Below, piece after piece: positions 12,800-61,950 of a DNA stretch of 64,000 nucleotides. Origin of the DNA: Cristatella mucedo (taxonomy: Eukaryota > Bryozoa > Phylactolaemata > Cristatellidae); NCBI GenBank assembly GCA_009760855.2, contig WPIO01000001.1, forward strand, positions 17,091,001 through 17,155,000, in the 5' to 3' direction. The translations under genes were made by a program, and so were the position numbers. The notes beneath the pieces are model-generated. The model did no database searches and was not told where the DNA came from. It was given only the letters and a program-made list of their open reading frames with translations. Positions within the stretch are counted from its first letter, which is position 1; each line of letters starts with the position of its first letter.

Positions 12800-12805
12800 T
12801 TTATT
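12800..12805 (-). terminator. Candidate poly(A) signal of gene A
   Basis: AATAAA on the minus strand about 340 nt downstream of the tentative gene A stop. Such hexamers are common in AT-rich DNA, so support is weak. Confidence 0.25.
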
Positions 12806-13141
12806 GGCTTAAGATACACAGGTACAGCAATGTGCCTACGTTGTGCTTATTTAATAGATGCCTATCTCATCAGCGTTTAATAATTAACTTAGAAGATAAT
12901 GTCGCCTGCTAATCTCGCAAGCATTTGATAAAATGAAACTAAGTAGAGTACATGCCGAATGCAGGTAAATTATTAAAATGCAGGTGAAAGCGAGGGCATT
13001 ACAGTATAAAAAAGTTCAGAATTAGAATTTTTGTAGATAATTGTCAAGTGTCGCCAAGACCGTGCACAGTGAATGGCGTTATTTTTGTACAGGTTTTGCG
13101 CAAGCATTGTCGCTATTTTACTTACAAAAATAGGCACGTTT

Positions 13142-33409
<20,268 letters not shown>

Positions 33410-33530
33410 TTTGGTACCTTCCTCGTGAAATCTTCGTGCACACATGAACGAGAGGGAGCTTCGCTTTGATGTGCGCGAGACAATTGCATGAGCTGCGAGT
33501 GTTTCAGGTAAAGAAAAGCCAGATGTGGCC

Positions 33531-33588
33531 CTTATCAGAACATGCCCGATTCGGCACGTGTAAGTGTTTTTTCTATTTGCCTGATAAG
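33531..33588. promoter_or_regulatory. Inverted pair of GATA-type sites upstream of gene A
   Basis: CTTATCAG (33531-33538) and CTGATAAG (33581-33588) are perfect inverted 8-mers about 120-180 bp upstream of the gene A ATG. TGATAAG is the classic GATA-factor site of gut-expressed digestive genes in several invertebrates. No TATA box is visible for gene A. Functional use is inference. Confidence 0.4.
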
Positions 33589-34039
33589 AGAGGTTTTAGC
33601 CAACCCTTTGTGTTGCTTCTTTTATCCTGAGTCACCCCTTTGCTGAAACTGTCCCGTTGGATCTGTCGAAAGGATATAACGGTTCGCTTTTTACGATCTC
33701 AGATTTTTTTAGGTACAAGTGGAGATTCTTTTTAATGCAAGGAAAGGTGAAGACTTTAATTTCGGTTATATGTGAACTTCACAGCCAAGATTACCCTATC
33801 CAGACACACGGCAATAGCCTCGCCGCTGCCGATCACGGTTGTAATTGCCACTACTACCAGCTAAGTCATTACTCTGCTCTCAAGTCTATTAGGTTAAAGA
33901 TTGCTTACTATAGAAATATTAGTAATTAGACAATTGCATAAGGCTCTAAGTAAACTAGATACCTTTAGAGGTGATTAAATCAAGCCAAAGAGAAATCACG
34001 TCAACTATGTAATGATATTTTTCACAATTCCTATATTTT

Positions 34040-34620
34040 TAAGGACGTAAAGGGCGGAGAAAGGGCTTCGATAAACTGCCAGATTTGGAGGTTCTTTGTA
34101 AATATCGTCGCGCTAAGGAATGTGGTGCAGTCATTCAGTAGTCATTTCCGAGATTTGGGAGCATGCAATGTGAAGGCGTGGTCTCTATATAATTTGAGAT
34201 GTATTTTTGCACACCCTAACGACAAGACAGAACTGTGGAGGACTCGCAGTTAGTCCTGAGTTTCAAGTGCTTCAGGTAGGTATTCTGGAGCAAGATATCG
34301 GAGTTACGTAAAAATGAGTGACAGAAACTTAAATTTGATAAGCTGCCTAATGTGCAGCCAGTGTATTTCAGAAGTGCTGCTGTGTTTACGAGAGACGACT
34401 GAATTTGGGGATAGATTTTTTTCGTAAACACCGTGTGTTTTATGCTACAGGCCGGATGATCTCGGTGTTCCGAAAATTAAGTCGTGACGTGACAAATGAA
34501 GGTAAAAGCTTGACTGCAGTATCTTTATCTCATCAGACTCAATATTTCGTAATAGTGTGTAGCAAAAAAGAGGCTGACTTGAATCTTTACCCGATTTGAT
34601 AACTTATTGTAAGATTAATG
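34040..34620 (-). mobile_element. LINE family 1 fragment, diverged
   Basis: The recognisable string TTTGGGAGCATG, the block preceding GGTCTC and the later GTGACG...AATG block follow the same order as in the 46-48 kb copy. No intact frame. Confidence 0.55.
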
Positions 34621-34735
34621 ACACTCAGATTGCGTCCAGACACAGCCAGAGATAAGCAGGCTTAATCCGTTTGTATGGGTCAATTTAGCTTCAGTGTGCA
34701 TACAAAATAGAAAGAATGAATAATTAGCTTATTAA

Positions 34736-34893
34736 ACCACCTCATTTATATAGCGGCAGAAGAGCCTTCAAGGCTGTCACCACCACTTACAGCTGTCAAT
34801 AAAGTATCGCCCACTGCAGGACTTGAACCCACGACCAGCGTCGTGAAGAACGAGCATATAACCCGTGGGCTATATCCCATCAGGGGCGATCAG
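34736..34893 (-). mobile_element. tRNA-derived SINE family 2, reverse copy
   Basis: Reverse complement of the family: ATATAGCGGCAGAAGAGCC, GCTGTCACCACC, GGACTTGAACCCACGACC (reversed B box) and TATCCCATCAGGGGCG. Confidence 0.75.
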
Positions 34894-35599
34894 TTACTCG
34901 AAAAGTATCCATGAATTTCCATGCAATTATAGGCATAGTTTTGATAGAGTGGCACTGAGTTTCGCTTAAACTTATGTGGAAGAAATTCCAGATTATCGTC
35001 TAGCCATGATTCCTAGACAGACTCGACCTACTGAATCAATAATAATTTGAATTAGGAAGCGATTAGGATCCCCTTAGGTCCTTGCTTAAAAACAACAGTA
35101 CTGTGAATAATGAAACTCAATACAGCTTTTCAGAGGTTCTTCAGCACGTTCCTCAGGGCGACCCGTTGATGATCGTTGGAGAGACTAAGAGTAGACATAG
35201 AAAGCTTACTTATCGAGGGCGAACTAGACTGATCCTCTATCGCTCAAGGAAGAAGAATCAGATTGATTCTTTTTGTATAAATTGAGACCACTGTATTCAC
35301 AGAACGATTAGCGGCGGGTCTCCTTATACAGAGGCGAGGCTATGGAACATGAGCAATTGGGTAGTAGTGGGCCTTACTGACAGTAAGCAGTGCACTCCTT
35401 TGTCATCGAGTGCTGAGCTAATAATATTATTATACTCGAAACCACTCCGCTTGTGAAATGTCTAATTTTCTCTTTTTCTTGAACTTAAAAAGCATCTAAT
35501 CTTTACCTCAAAGACAATACACTCTGGTGATCAGTTTTCTAGTGTCTAGTGAGAATAATATTTTATGATCGGTTCACGTAATTTGCCTCCATCCGTTTG

Positions 35600-35703
35600 C
35601 AAAAAGCGTCATAGACTTAGTTGGTATCCCACACGTGAGTTACCGACAGCCCACTGACATCCTGAGGGACTTTCAGTACGCATGTCCCGGTCAACAGACT
35701 TAA

Positions 35704-35751
<48 letters not shown>

Positions 35752-36290
35752 GTGAAAGTGAAAATTATGGATGACAGACGGGCGATGAAGCAGACGACTA
35801 TGAGAAGGCAGATAAGAAAATGTGTAGCATGAACGTAGCAGCACAGCACGGCTGGAATGGACGCGCCATAATAGGGAGCATTAGAGTAGATGTCGTTGAG
35901 TAAGAATTGTAAAGTGTATTCCACAAACTGGGACCTACAGAGAAAAACGCTCTATCGCCATCTTTATGCGTAGCTGTGTAATAGCTAATTTATTGTCTAT
36001 TATTTTTGGGGCACGAAGGTGCAGACTGGTGCAGCAGTTCCGTTATGTATGAAGGAGCCATGCAACGGCGGACCTTGGAGGTCAATGAAAGCATTTTGCT
36101 CTGTAGTCGTTAATCTACCAGGAACCGTGGCAGTTCCTTCAGCATAAGAGACCAATGGTTAGTTAACCCTCTGGAATTTTTCTCAAGCCTCGCAGTCACC
36201 AACATTACCAGCTACAGTGGCTTAATTGCTTTTTGAGTTAACCCTGCCGAAGGATAACATAAAAATTGATGCTAAGATTGGCGTAATCCA
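35600..36290 (-). mobile_element. LINE family 2 3' fragment carrying (CA)n
   Basis: Family order AAAGCGTCATAGAC, GGGACTTTCAGTACGC, ACAGACTTAATC, then a (CA)24 tract in place of the usual CACGCAACAAAGAG, and on to the ORF end block near 36000-36230. Confidence 0.7.
35704..35751. repeat. (CA)24 microsatellite
   Basis: Pure CA repeat lying inside a LINE family 2 fragment. Confidence 0.97.
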
Positions 36291-36340
36291 TAATAGTAAT
36301 AATCATGTGCTTGTATAATGCATACATAGCTACATAATAT

Positions 36341-36402
36341 AAATATATATATATATATATATATAATATGTATACATATATGTATATATATATATATATA
36401 TC
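36341..36402. repeat. (AT)n microsatellite
   Basis: AT tract with TG and CA interruptions at the 3' end of a LINE family 1 copy. Probably grown from its (ATT)n tail. Confidence 0.9.
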
Positions 36403-37290
36403 ATGTATAGCACCTTTAGAGAACTCAATCTCTTTCTAGGCACTTTACATATGCTGCAAAGAAAGTATGGTCGTATGTTTAGTGATAGCATGCTCATTGA
36501 CAACAAGCATACGACGGTTAGTGGTGACATGTACCTGGTCTGGAGGCAAAACGGTCTATAGTAGCATGCACACTGTCAGGACGAATGAGCACACAATGAA
36601 CGAATCACATGTAACCACTAAATGCTGTGATATATAAAAGCATTTTAGCTTACTTTTAAAAGTGGTTTAGTCAGGCGATGTCATGACACCAGGTAAGACT
36701 GACTTCCAGGCTTTGGGAGCATGGGAGCTAAAGGCACTGTCTATAAAGGTTTTGGGTTACAAACCAAGTGTAGCTGAAGATCATATTCGGCCAAGCAGGA
36801 GGTACAGTGCTTAGCCTGGTGAGGGGGTAGAGCCAATAGGAAGTCTGGAGACAAAGATTGAAGGAACCTAAAATTTAGTGACAGAACCGTGAAGCCGATG
36901 CATTTCTTGACTGGGAACCAGTGCAGGTCAGCTAGAAGTGGTGTGATGAGGCGATTGCGACGCTTAAGACAGGCCAGCCTAGCTGCAGAGCTTTTCACCA
37001 GCTGCAAGCACGTGATTACACAGGCAAATAGATCAGCAATCAATGAGTTACAGCTGTCGGGGGATGTCACAAATGCATAGACCAAGTTAGATGTGGTATT
37101 TCTTTCTAAACGAACCCACATTTTGGCAATCTTTTATAGGTTAAAGTAAGAAGTCTTGACTGTGAAGCTTATGTGGTTGTCTAATTAATTGCCACTTTGG
37201 AACAAGACACCTAGATTTCGTGCAGAGTGTTTGCTGAAACAGGGCTGTTGCTATTCTTACTTGACTAAACTTCCATACCCGGATACCACA
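36400..37290 (-). mobile_element. LINE family 1 fragment (3' end)
   Basis: The frame at 36741-37121 reads LVYAFVTSPDSCNSLIADL, then ITPLLADLHWFPVKK. The 3' tail matches the family end (CACTTTAGAGAACTCAATCTC-like core, split here as an imperfect copy) and abuts an (AT)n tract at 36341-36402. Confidence 0.8.
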
Positions 37291-38376
37291 AGAAAAAAGC
37301 ACCCAGTATGGTAAAGAAATGCTTTTGATACTATTTTAAGCTTGTAGTTCATCATAATCTTATCATGTGTGAAGATTAATTGAAGTTCAAAAACCCTTTT
37401 TGTCGTCTCAAGAGTTGTGTTACTGCTACAATAAATTCGATGCTCAAACGCTTTTAAAAGAAAAAGATCAAATCTATCAGGTCGCAATATTGTCTCCATT
37501 AATCTCCGTATTTTTTCATAGATGCGATGCAAGCTTGACCTACATAGACTTTATTCGGCACCTGCCATGATGATTTTGGAGCTGGCTGTTTCGATTTTTA
37601 ATTGGTTAGTTCAGTGATCCACATTGCTGTAACCTGTAGAGCGGGATTTAATTTACAGAGCACTGGTTCTAAAACTTTAAAATATCTGTGACGTGATATG
37701 CAAAAGTGGACTCATATGATCCAAGCATTTTATTTAATTTTAGCACGCTTTTGCTTGGTACCGAAGATTTGTGCTGTGTTATGCACACTAATTGTGTTAT
37801 TTATTTACTCTTGCAACTGACAGAACCTTAAGCGCTAACACGGAAAAATGGGGTGAAAAATCTTCCACTTCCTACTGCTCAAGCTTAAGGTATATCAAAG
37901 CAACTTCAGTGCACAAATTCCTATACATTATTTCCCGCGATAGCCTGTATTTCTGAGAAATTAGCATTGGATACCTTAGGTAATGGAGATAAATGTGTTA
38001 ATAGCACTGAGTTATGATCACTATACACGCGCATCACTTTAGCAATTGTCTAGCAAATCGTGCATGGCCATCAAGTCAAATAATTCTCTCACGTTCTTGT
38101 ACGTCGCTCAATCGCATCCTTCAAGATTTAGTCTGCAATTACTGAGGCTTGGCAGTCATTTAATGACAATGCTGCAAGTCTCGAGCATTGAGCTACAAAG
38201 GCCCTACGACAGTTCGTACTGTGTGGTAAGGCTGTGTATATTGTACCATCGGTACTGTTGCACTACAGCAATGAATTACTTGTATTGTCTGTCTGTTTTA
38301 CTGTATTACTAATCAAGCTTGAGCATGCGCTGTATTGTTACGAGGACTCAGCTGCAACTTTTTAGATATATATCTG

Positions 38377-38520
38377 CCTCATTTACATTGCAGCAGAAGA
38401 GCGTTAACGTCCATCACCCACCACCGCTTCCAATGAGCAATAACTGATTGCCAGTTCCCGGACTCAAACCCAAAACCACTGCTGTAGCACTAAGCGAAAC
38501 GGCCTCCTCTTGCTGCGATG
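38377..38520 (-). mobile_element. tRNA-derived SINE family 2, reverse copy, diverged
   Basis: GCCTCATTTACATTGCAGCAG, CCATCACCCACCACCGC, CCCGGACTCAAACCCA (reversed B box) and AAGCGAAACGGCCTCC. Confidence 0.6.
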
Positions 38521-39054
38521 TGCCCTTCAAATTAGTTCACGTGTGGACAAGTAGTTGCCAGACACGATTACTAGCTAGCCGAGCTCGTCGAGTCTGCCGC
38601 GACATTTGAAGCGCCACGCATGCACAGGGCACGTGATGCCCCTATCGTGTCTCCCCCTCCTCTTTATCGCTTGTACCCCGCAGAGCGTCAGAGCACGAGT
38701 GGCCCAAATGAGATAACCTGCTCATTAAGGGAGACCCAGCTGGCAGTTCTTGTGCCGGCCGTGAGTCGGTCGTGTGCTTCACACAAACACAGCCGACCGC
38801 CGAACCCGTGTTTACACGCACGTGACGCACCGAGTAAAAGCAATGGGCTTTAGGGCTTGAGCGACGGACGGTTCGCTTTGGAGAAACTGTGCGGCAAGCG
38901 ATTGCTTCCCATCCAATAGTTCCACCGACGACTTTAACCACCGATCTACTGTTTTTACAATTAGAATAGAGTTATTAAGGAATTATCTGAGTTTTCACCT
39001 GTGTATCCTTACTATTTTACCGCCAATCATTCGGCAAGGCTTTCTATACAGCAT

Positions 39055-39335
39055 GTAATATAATGTAATGTAATGTATCTCCATCAGTAACTCCACAAAG
39101 TCATAAAGACCATGTGGGTGTTAGGCAGGAGAGTTTTGTATAGCGCACTCACAGCCTAAGCGGCTTTCGGCACGCATTCGGTAGCCAACAGACTTCGTCT
39201 CACGCAACAAAGAGAAAGTGGGAAACACAGCAGAGTTAGGAGAGCAGTTGAGGTAGTGAGTAGCATAGAAGTAGCAGTTCAGGACCGCTGAAAAAGGTGT
39301 GCCATAGTCGGCAGTTGGAGAGTAGATATCGTTCT
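39055..39335 (-). mobile_element. LINE family 2 3' fragment with ATTAC-type tail
   Basis: GTAATATAATGTAATGTAATG tail (39055-39076) followed by the well-preserved family end AAGTCATAAAGACCATGTGG, GGTGTTAGGCAGGAGAG and GGCTTTCGGCACGCATTCGG. A solo family 1-type tail in plus orientation (39338-39410) abuts it. Confidence 0.8.
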
Positions 39336-39964
39336 GTCAGGTGCCTACAAAGAGATTCAGTTGTCTGAGGGCGCTAAGCAATGTCTTATTCTTATTATTA
39401 CTCATCCTTCAAGACCTGCGGTAGCGTCTTTTTTAGACACTTACATGCGGTATCCATGTAGTCAACAGTGCTTTACAGCCGTGAATCACTTTACGGCCGG
39501 TCACTAACTTTACAGTGAGTCGTCTCTAGGTTGTGAATAGTTTGCCCCCCACAAACAACGTGCAGACTTTCAGCGAGTAGAAACGACTGAACTTTGCTGC
39601 TTTAACCAACCCAAATTTCTAGTATCAGTCAGCACTGGCAGCTATGAGTCACTGAACTTACAGCCGTAAGTCACCGGTGATAGTCGTAAGGAGTTGCTGA
39701 CCCGTAACCTGGCTCTAAAATAATACATTCTTGGGTATTAAATCATGCAAGATATGTGCAACTTGTGCTAAAAAAAAAGCGCTTAAGCTAAAACTTCAGC
39801 TTGAACTCAAAACGAGGCTAGACAAGAGACTGTCTATTTAATAAAATACTGCAAGCTTGCATAATAGGAAAAATCACAAAATAATGAATTTATTTCGCTG
39901 TAGCCTGCTTTTGCTTCGGGAATAAATCAGTTACAGTGCACGAGGAGCCGCTATTAATTGTGCC

Positions 39965-40480
39965 TATTTCTTTCAGTAATCCCACAGAACCACACTGACT
40001 AAGTGACTGTAATTGAAGAGAAATTGTCTACAGCGCACTGAAAGCATAGGCTGTTTTGGGGTACATGCAGCAGCCATAGACACAATCTCTGGCTGCAAAG
40101 AGCTAGTGACATGCACAGCAGAGTCAGGAAGGCAGTCAAGGAACTGAGTAGCATGGATTTATCAGCATAGAACAGTTGCCAGGGTCGTCACTAGGATATG
40201 AATATTCGCGTTTGACAACAGTGAAAGTGAGTTTTACCATTCAAGATGAAACAGAAATCTGTCACCAATTATCATATTTCAAAATAATGGAGAAGCTAAT
40301 GTGCTTTGCTTCCTGGGATGGCTTGATGGCTTGAGGAGGCTGAAGGAGGTGCAGTAGTTTAGCCAGGTAGAGATAGATTCAGGAGTGTACTGAGTTGGTG
40401 GCACAGAGCATGAATTTTTCTCTGCATCCACTAGTCATTCGGGGATGATCGCAGCTCGTTTGGAAAAGAAGAAATATTGC
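39965..40480 (-). mobile_element. LINE family 2 3' fragment, diverged
   Basis: Follows the family order (AGTAATCCCACAGAAC, TGAAAGCATAGGCTG, GCAGAGTCAGGAAGGCAG, GCTGAAGGAGGTGCAG, CATGAATTTTTCTCTGC) with many substitutions. Confidence 0.6.
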
Positions 40481-41515
40481 TGAATTGTATTTATTTAAAA
40501 ATTCGCATGAGCCAGTAATTGGTTACAATGACATAAAATCGGGAATGCATTTGAACCTATAGAAGCTTGTGCTTGATTTGCCACGCCACAGGGTCACTCA
40601 TTTAATTGATGGTCACAATATAAAAATTAAACATAGAATATAATTGCTTAGACAAAAGTTGAATAGATTCCAAGAGCAGATAACAGAATACGCAGTAAAT
40701 GCAAACAAAAATAAAATAGTAGTTTTGCTCAAAGTTTAAGTTTTGAGTAGTTCACAGCCGCAAGCGAGCTGTATTTATTCCTAAAACAAATTTATTTACA
40801 CTGTGCCAACGAAACCTAGCTCTGTGTATCCAAATCTTTGAATCTCACTTCTTGACGCCAAGCTTAACAGGCGTTTCCTGCCTGTTGCAGAATTATCCTC
40901 CGGAAACTAAATTCTTGCGATAATTACAAAAGGAAACCAATACAGCTGAGAACTGTTTAAAGAATATCTGTCCGTTATTTGACCGTTGCAGCGTCTATAC
41001 GCTTACAGCCTACGGCCGATTCACAATATGAGGGGGCCTACAATCCTACAATGCCGCCGCTGCTTTAGATTGGCCGACAGCTAATAATCTCTATGTTCGC
41101 TACGATCGTGCGTGGCTGGTATCCTTGCGCGTGGGTCCTTCCATGCGCCGGTACACCGCCCGTGTGCCCACTGTGCCTCAGTGGCTATTGGGTAGCTCAT
41201 TGATAGTATAGAGCTGACTAAGTACATTCTGTAACCAGCAGTGGATTTGGGAAATATAAGCAATGCGAACAAAATCGGACATTTAGTTTGGGCGGGACAG
41301 GTGCAGACGAAACGAGGACAAATTAAACATTGTGAGCAATTTTGCGGAGTTCAAAAGTTACGCATTTTACTTTACCAGTCTTTTCTGGAGCATTTAACAC
41401 CGATGTGCTTCAAACATCTTGCAGCTGTACTTGATTGCTCAAATGAGAAGCGCGCAAGACAAGTGAAATAAATACCACTGGTTATTAAAACTACAATTTT
41501 GAAAGCTCGAGGTGA

Positions 41516-41521
41516 TTTATT
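41516..41521 (-). terminator. Candidate poly(A) signal of gene B
   Basis: AATAAA on the minus strand about 335 nt after the gene B stop, beyond the (GA)n tract in the presumed 3' UTR. Confidence 0.35.
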
Positions 41522-41707
41522 CGTAGATCCAGGAGTGCTAACAGCTGATATTTCCTATATTTTACCTATATGCGTACAGGCATGATGATGCTTGAATGAA
41601 GAGCAGCAAAACAACCAGAATATATTCAACATCGCAGATAGCCCATTCTGTCTAGGAAGTACCATGCATTAAAGCAGTGCAGCGCAACATCAATGTAATT
41701 CCATGTC

Positions 41708-41711
<4 letters not shown>

Positions 41712-41768
<57 letters not shown>
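41712..41768. repeat. (CT)n microsatellite in presumed gene B 3' UTR
   Basis: Pure CT of about 57 bp. It ends 86 bp downstream of the gene B stop codon, so it is (GA)n in the transcript if the poly(A) site lies beyond. Confidence 0.95.
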
Positions 41769-41771
<3 letters not shown>

Positions 41772-41853
41772 CGTAGGAAATACAGTTCAATGCCTTTTGG
41801 AAAATTTAATCCTTCATTCAAATAGGCGTGATGAATGCCGAGAGCAGGCTGTC

Positions 41854-59442
<17,589 letters not shown>

Positions 59443-59500
59443 CGCGGCGCCCACGTCCGGAGAGGAGCAACGTTGCTTAGCTAATGCTTCGGCCCCGGAG

Positions 59501-59508
59501 CTTATATG
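59501..59508 (-). promoter_or_regulatory. TATA-like box of gene B
   Basis: Minus-strand GCATATAAGC lies about 60 bp upstream of the exon 1 ATG, which would place transcription start about 30 bp before the ATG. It is surrounded by GC-rich sequence, which makes the motif stand out. Confidence 0.45.
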
Positions 59509-60224
59509 CTAACAATGATCCTCCTTACGTAAATATCCGCTGCTCTGTTTGTACGTGCGTGCGCACCGACCGTATTAGCGGCGACGTTAAACCTCTGAGA
59601 ACGAACAGGTGTAACTTGGAGTCGCCATGCACCTCCCCCCCCCTGGAGCGCTGCGATGAGTGGAATGTGGCTACAGAGCGAGAGCCAGGCCACCAACCAA
59701 CGCTGCAGCCCGAAACGATTGCTGCTCGATCCTACTGAACGTCGTAACAAAGGTTTTCAGTGGATTCCCACAACCAATCCCAGCTGCCGATAATATGTGA
59801 GTCATAGCGTCGGGCATAGATGTCCAGCAGCAAGGACGGATCGTTGCGAAGAGTTATCGTACGCTTCGAAACACTCCAACAATCAGGTCGTGTGCTTAAT
59901 TGCCATATATCGTCTTTTTGTCAGCTGTGGCTTTCCTAACTATGCTTAATCAGAAAAAGTAATACTTCTGCAAAGTGCTCATTGCATAATTGAAATCACT
60001 AATCTCTAGTCGAATCAAAGTACTGCTAAAGGCGCAGTACTAAATAAAACGACAGCAATGCAGCCACATCTTCATCGTTCTATTAATCAATGTACTCCCG
60101 GAGATTAGTAATCAATACTGATTTGTTCACTGGAGAGAATGCATTTCCTTCATCCTGAGGTACGGAAAGAGCATGATTTTTGGAGCTGTGTTTAAGTTGC
60201 AATATTGACTCGATTTTTTCAGCA

Positions 60225-60625
60225 ATAACAATAATTACAACACGTTTGATAAAGCCCCCTCAGTGAACTCAATATTGTTCTAGGTAAATTACAGTTGCTG
60301 CAAAGGAAAACAGATCAAATGGCTAGCGGTAGCATGCTCAATAAACAATAGGAATAAGATGGTTAGGGGTGATATGCACAGGATCAGCATGCAAGTACGG
60401 TTAGTGGCAGCATGCATGTGTCAGCACGGATAAGCACATAAAGAACGACACGCAGGGACCCACTGAATGCTGTGATTAATCGATACGTTTTTCGTTTCTT
60501 TTTTAAGTGTTGCCAAGTCAGGAAATGTCTTGACGCAAGTCGGGAGTGAGTTTCAGGCTTTGGGAGCATGCGAACTAAAAGCGCGGTCTCCAAAGGATTT
60601 GAATCGTGTTCAAGGTATGGGCAAA
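60225..60625 (-). mobile_element. LINE family 1 fragment (3' end)
   Basis: The 3' end with GATAAAGCCCCCTCAGTGAA, then AGCATGCAAGTACGGTTAG, CACTGAATGCTGTGA and TTTGGGAGCATGCGAACTAA, in the same order as the reference copy at 46445-46800. It is truncated about 400 bp in. Confidence 0.75.
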
Positions 60626-61671
60626 CAGTGAGATTCCGAAAAGCGAGGGGGTCTCAAGCAGCCGATAGCAAACTACCTAGGATTGCAAAGACGAAAGGAA
60701 GCACGAAAGTTGCGCACGAAATGAGGTTAATCGCTCTCAATACATCGCTGAGCGGTACATCTTTTATGGATAAAGATGCAAAGTAATGCTGTGGTGATTC
60801 CTCGTGTATGTTGAGGCAGAAGAAACCTGTAGTGCTTTCACCGCTGCATGCAGCAGCCTATACAGGATTTAAGAGCTCTGAAGCTGCGCCTTGAAGTACT
60901 CTTGAACTTTTGTAGTCGAGACACCCAAAAACTGGTACATTCGCTCTCATTTGGCATTCGTAGAGCTTTTAGAAATGCGCAGGTCGTAAGGTTCCCCGTT
61001 TGGCGGGAAATGGCAAACGGGAGCAGCGACTATCCGCGGACACCTATCCGCTGCCGCCTTAACAGTCAAGGAAAATCTAGCCAAAATAATAGTAAAGGCA
61101 AGCTTCGGTATCAATAAATTCCTTTATTTTTAACTCTTACAATTCCACAGACTGGTCTCTCTTTGCAACGCGTCTGTGAAGGTGATATCCACGATGCTTT
61201 TTGGTTCTGCTCCTGATTGGTCGGCTGCCTCTAAAGTGACTGATTTACTGGCTGGAAGTAGACAGTCGTGCTAAATCCTCGAACCAGCTGGCTAAGGCTA
61301 AGAATCTTTACGCCAGCCACCCGGGTCAGCACCGTGCCAGTACAAGTGTCGCTGTAGCCTCATGTTCTAGGACGATTTTTTACTCCGGACGTTCGGCATT
61401 GTTGCCGCAGCTTAACTTACACCAGTCCTGCCGCAGGCAATCTTGTTTTTCCTGGTGCAGGACTTTAACTTGCGATCTGAGTATTGTGGTGCAAAGAGCC
61501 AGCCCCTGTCGGGAGAGGTTTTCAGAGACTTACGGCATTAAGGGTTGCATATGAATAAATGCACGGGCCTCTGTCGTCGTTCGTGAGGGCTTATACGACA
61601 AATGCCTGCCGTAGGCAGTAACGGAGTTTTAAAATAAGTAAGTAAAAGGTTAGCTGACTTAGCAGCCCACG

Positions 61672-61950
61672 TTTATACTTAGCAGAAGAGCTTTTACTGC
61701 TATCACTACCGTTTGCAGTGGTCAATAAAGGATCGACCAGTGAAGGACTCAAAATGACGACCTGGGTCGTGGTGAGCGAGCACCTAACTGATTTAGCTGC
61801 CTCTTTTGCATAGCGACAGAAGAGCCTTTACGGCTATCACCACCGCTGGAAGCGGCGGCGATAGAGAATCGTCCACCGCCGGATTCAAACGAACGACATC
61901 GGTCTCTTCGTCATCCTAACTGCTCTGCATATCTGGCAGATCTATAATCT
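61672..61950 (-). mobile_element. Two reverse SINE family 2 copies side by side
   Basis: Copy one (61672-61792): GCAGAAGAGCTTTTACTGC, GTGGTCAATAAAGGATCG, GTGAAGGACTC, then GACCTGGGTCGTGG. Copy two (61796-61950): TAGCGACAGAAGAGCC, GGCTATCACCACCGC, GGATTCAAACGAACGACATC. They lie head to tail. Confidence 0.7.

Larger units (their letters stand above)
9424..13141. other. Convergent intergenic region between genes C and A
   Basis: Contains a TA microsatellite, a LINE relic (10.9-11.3 kb) and a tRNA-like segment near 12180-12310 with a reversed B box (GGACTTGAACCAACG). Both lipase genes end into this region. No further gene is seen. Confidence 0.5.
37300..41515. other. Intergenic region between genes A and B (right part)
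   Basis: Contains two LINE family 2 fragments and a SINE relic. A GC-richer patch at 38560-38940 gives overlapping open frames on both strands but no recognisable protein. Degenerate repeats of a TTACAGCCGTGAATCAC type occur at 39460-39700. Confidence 0.5.
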
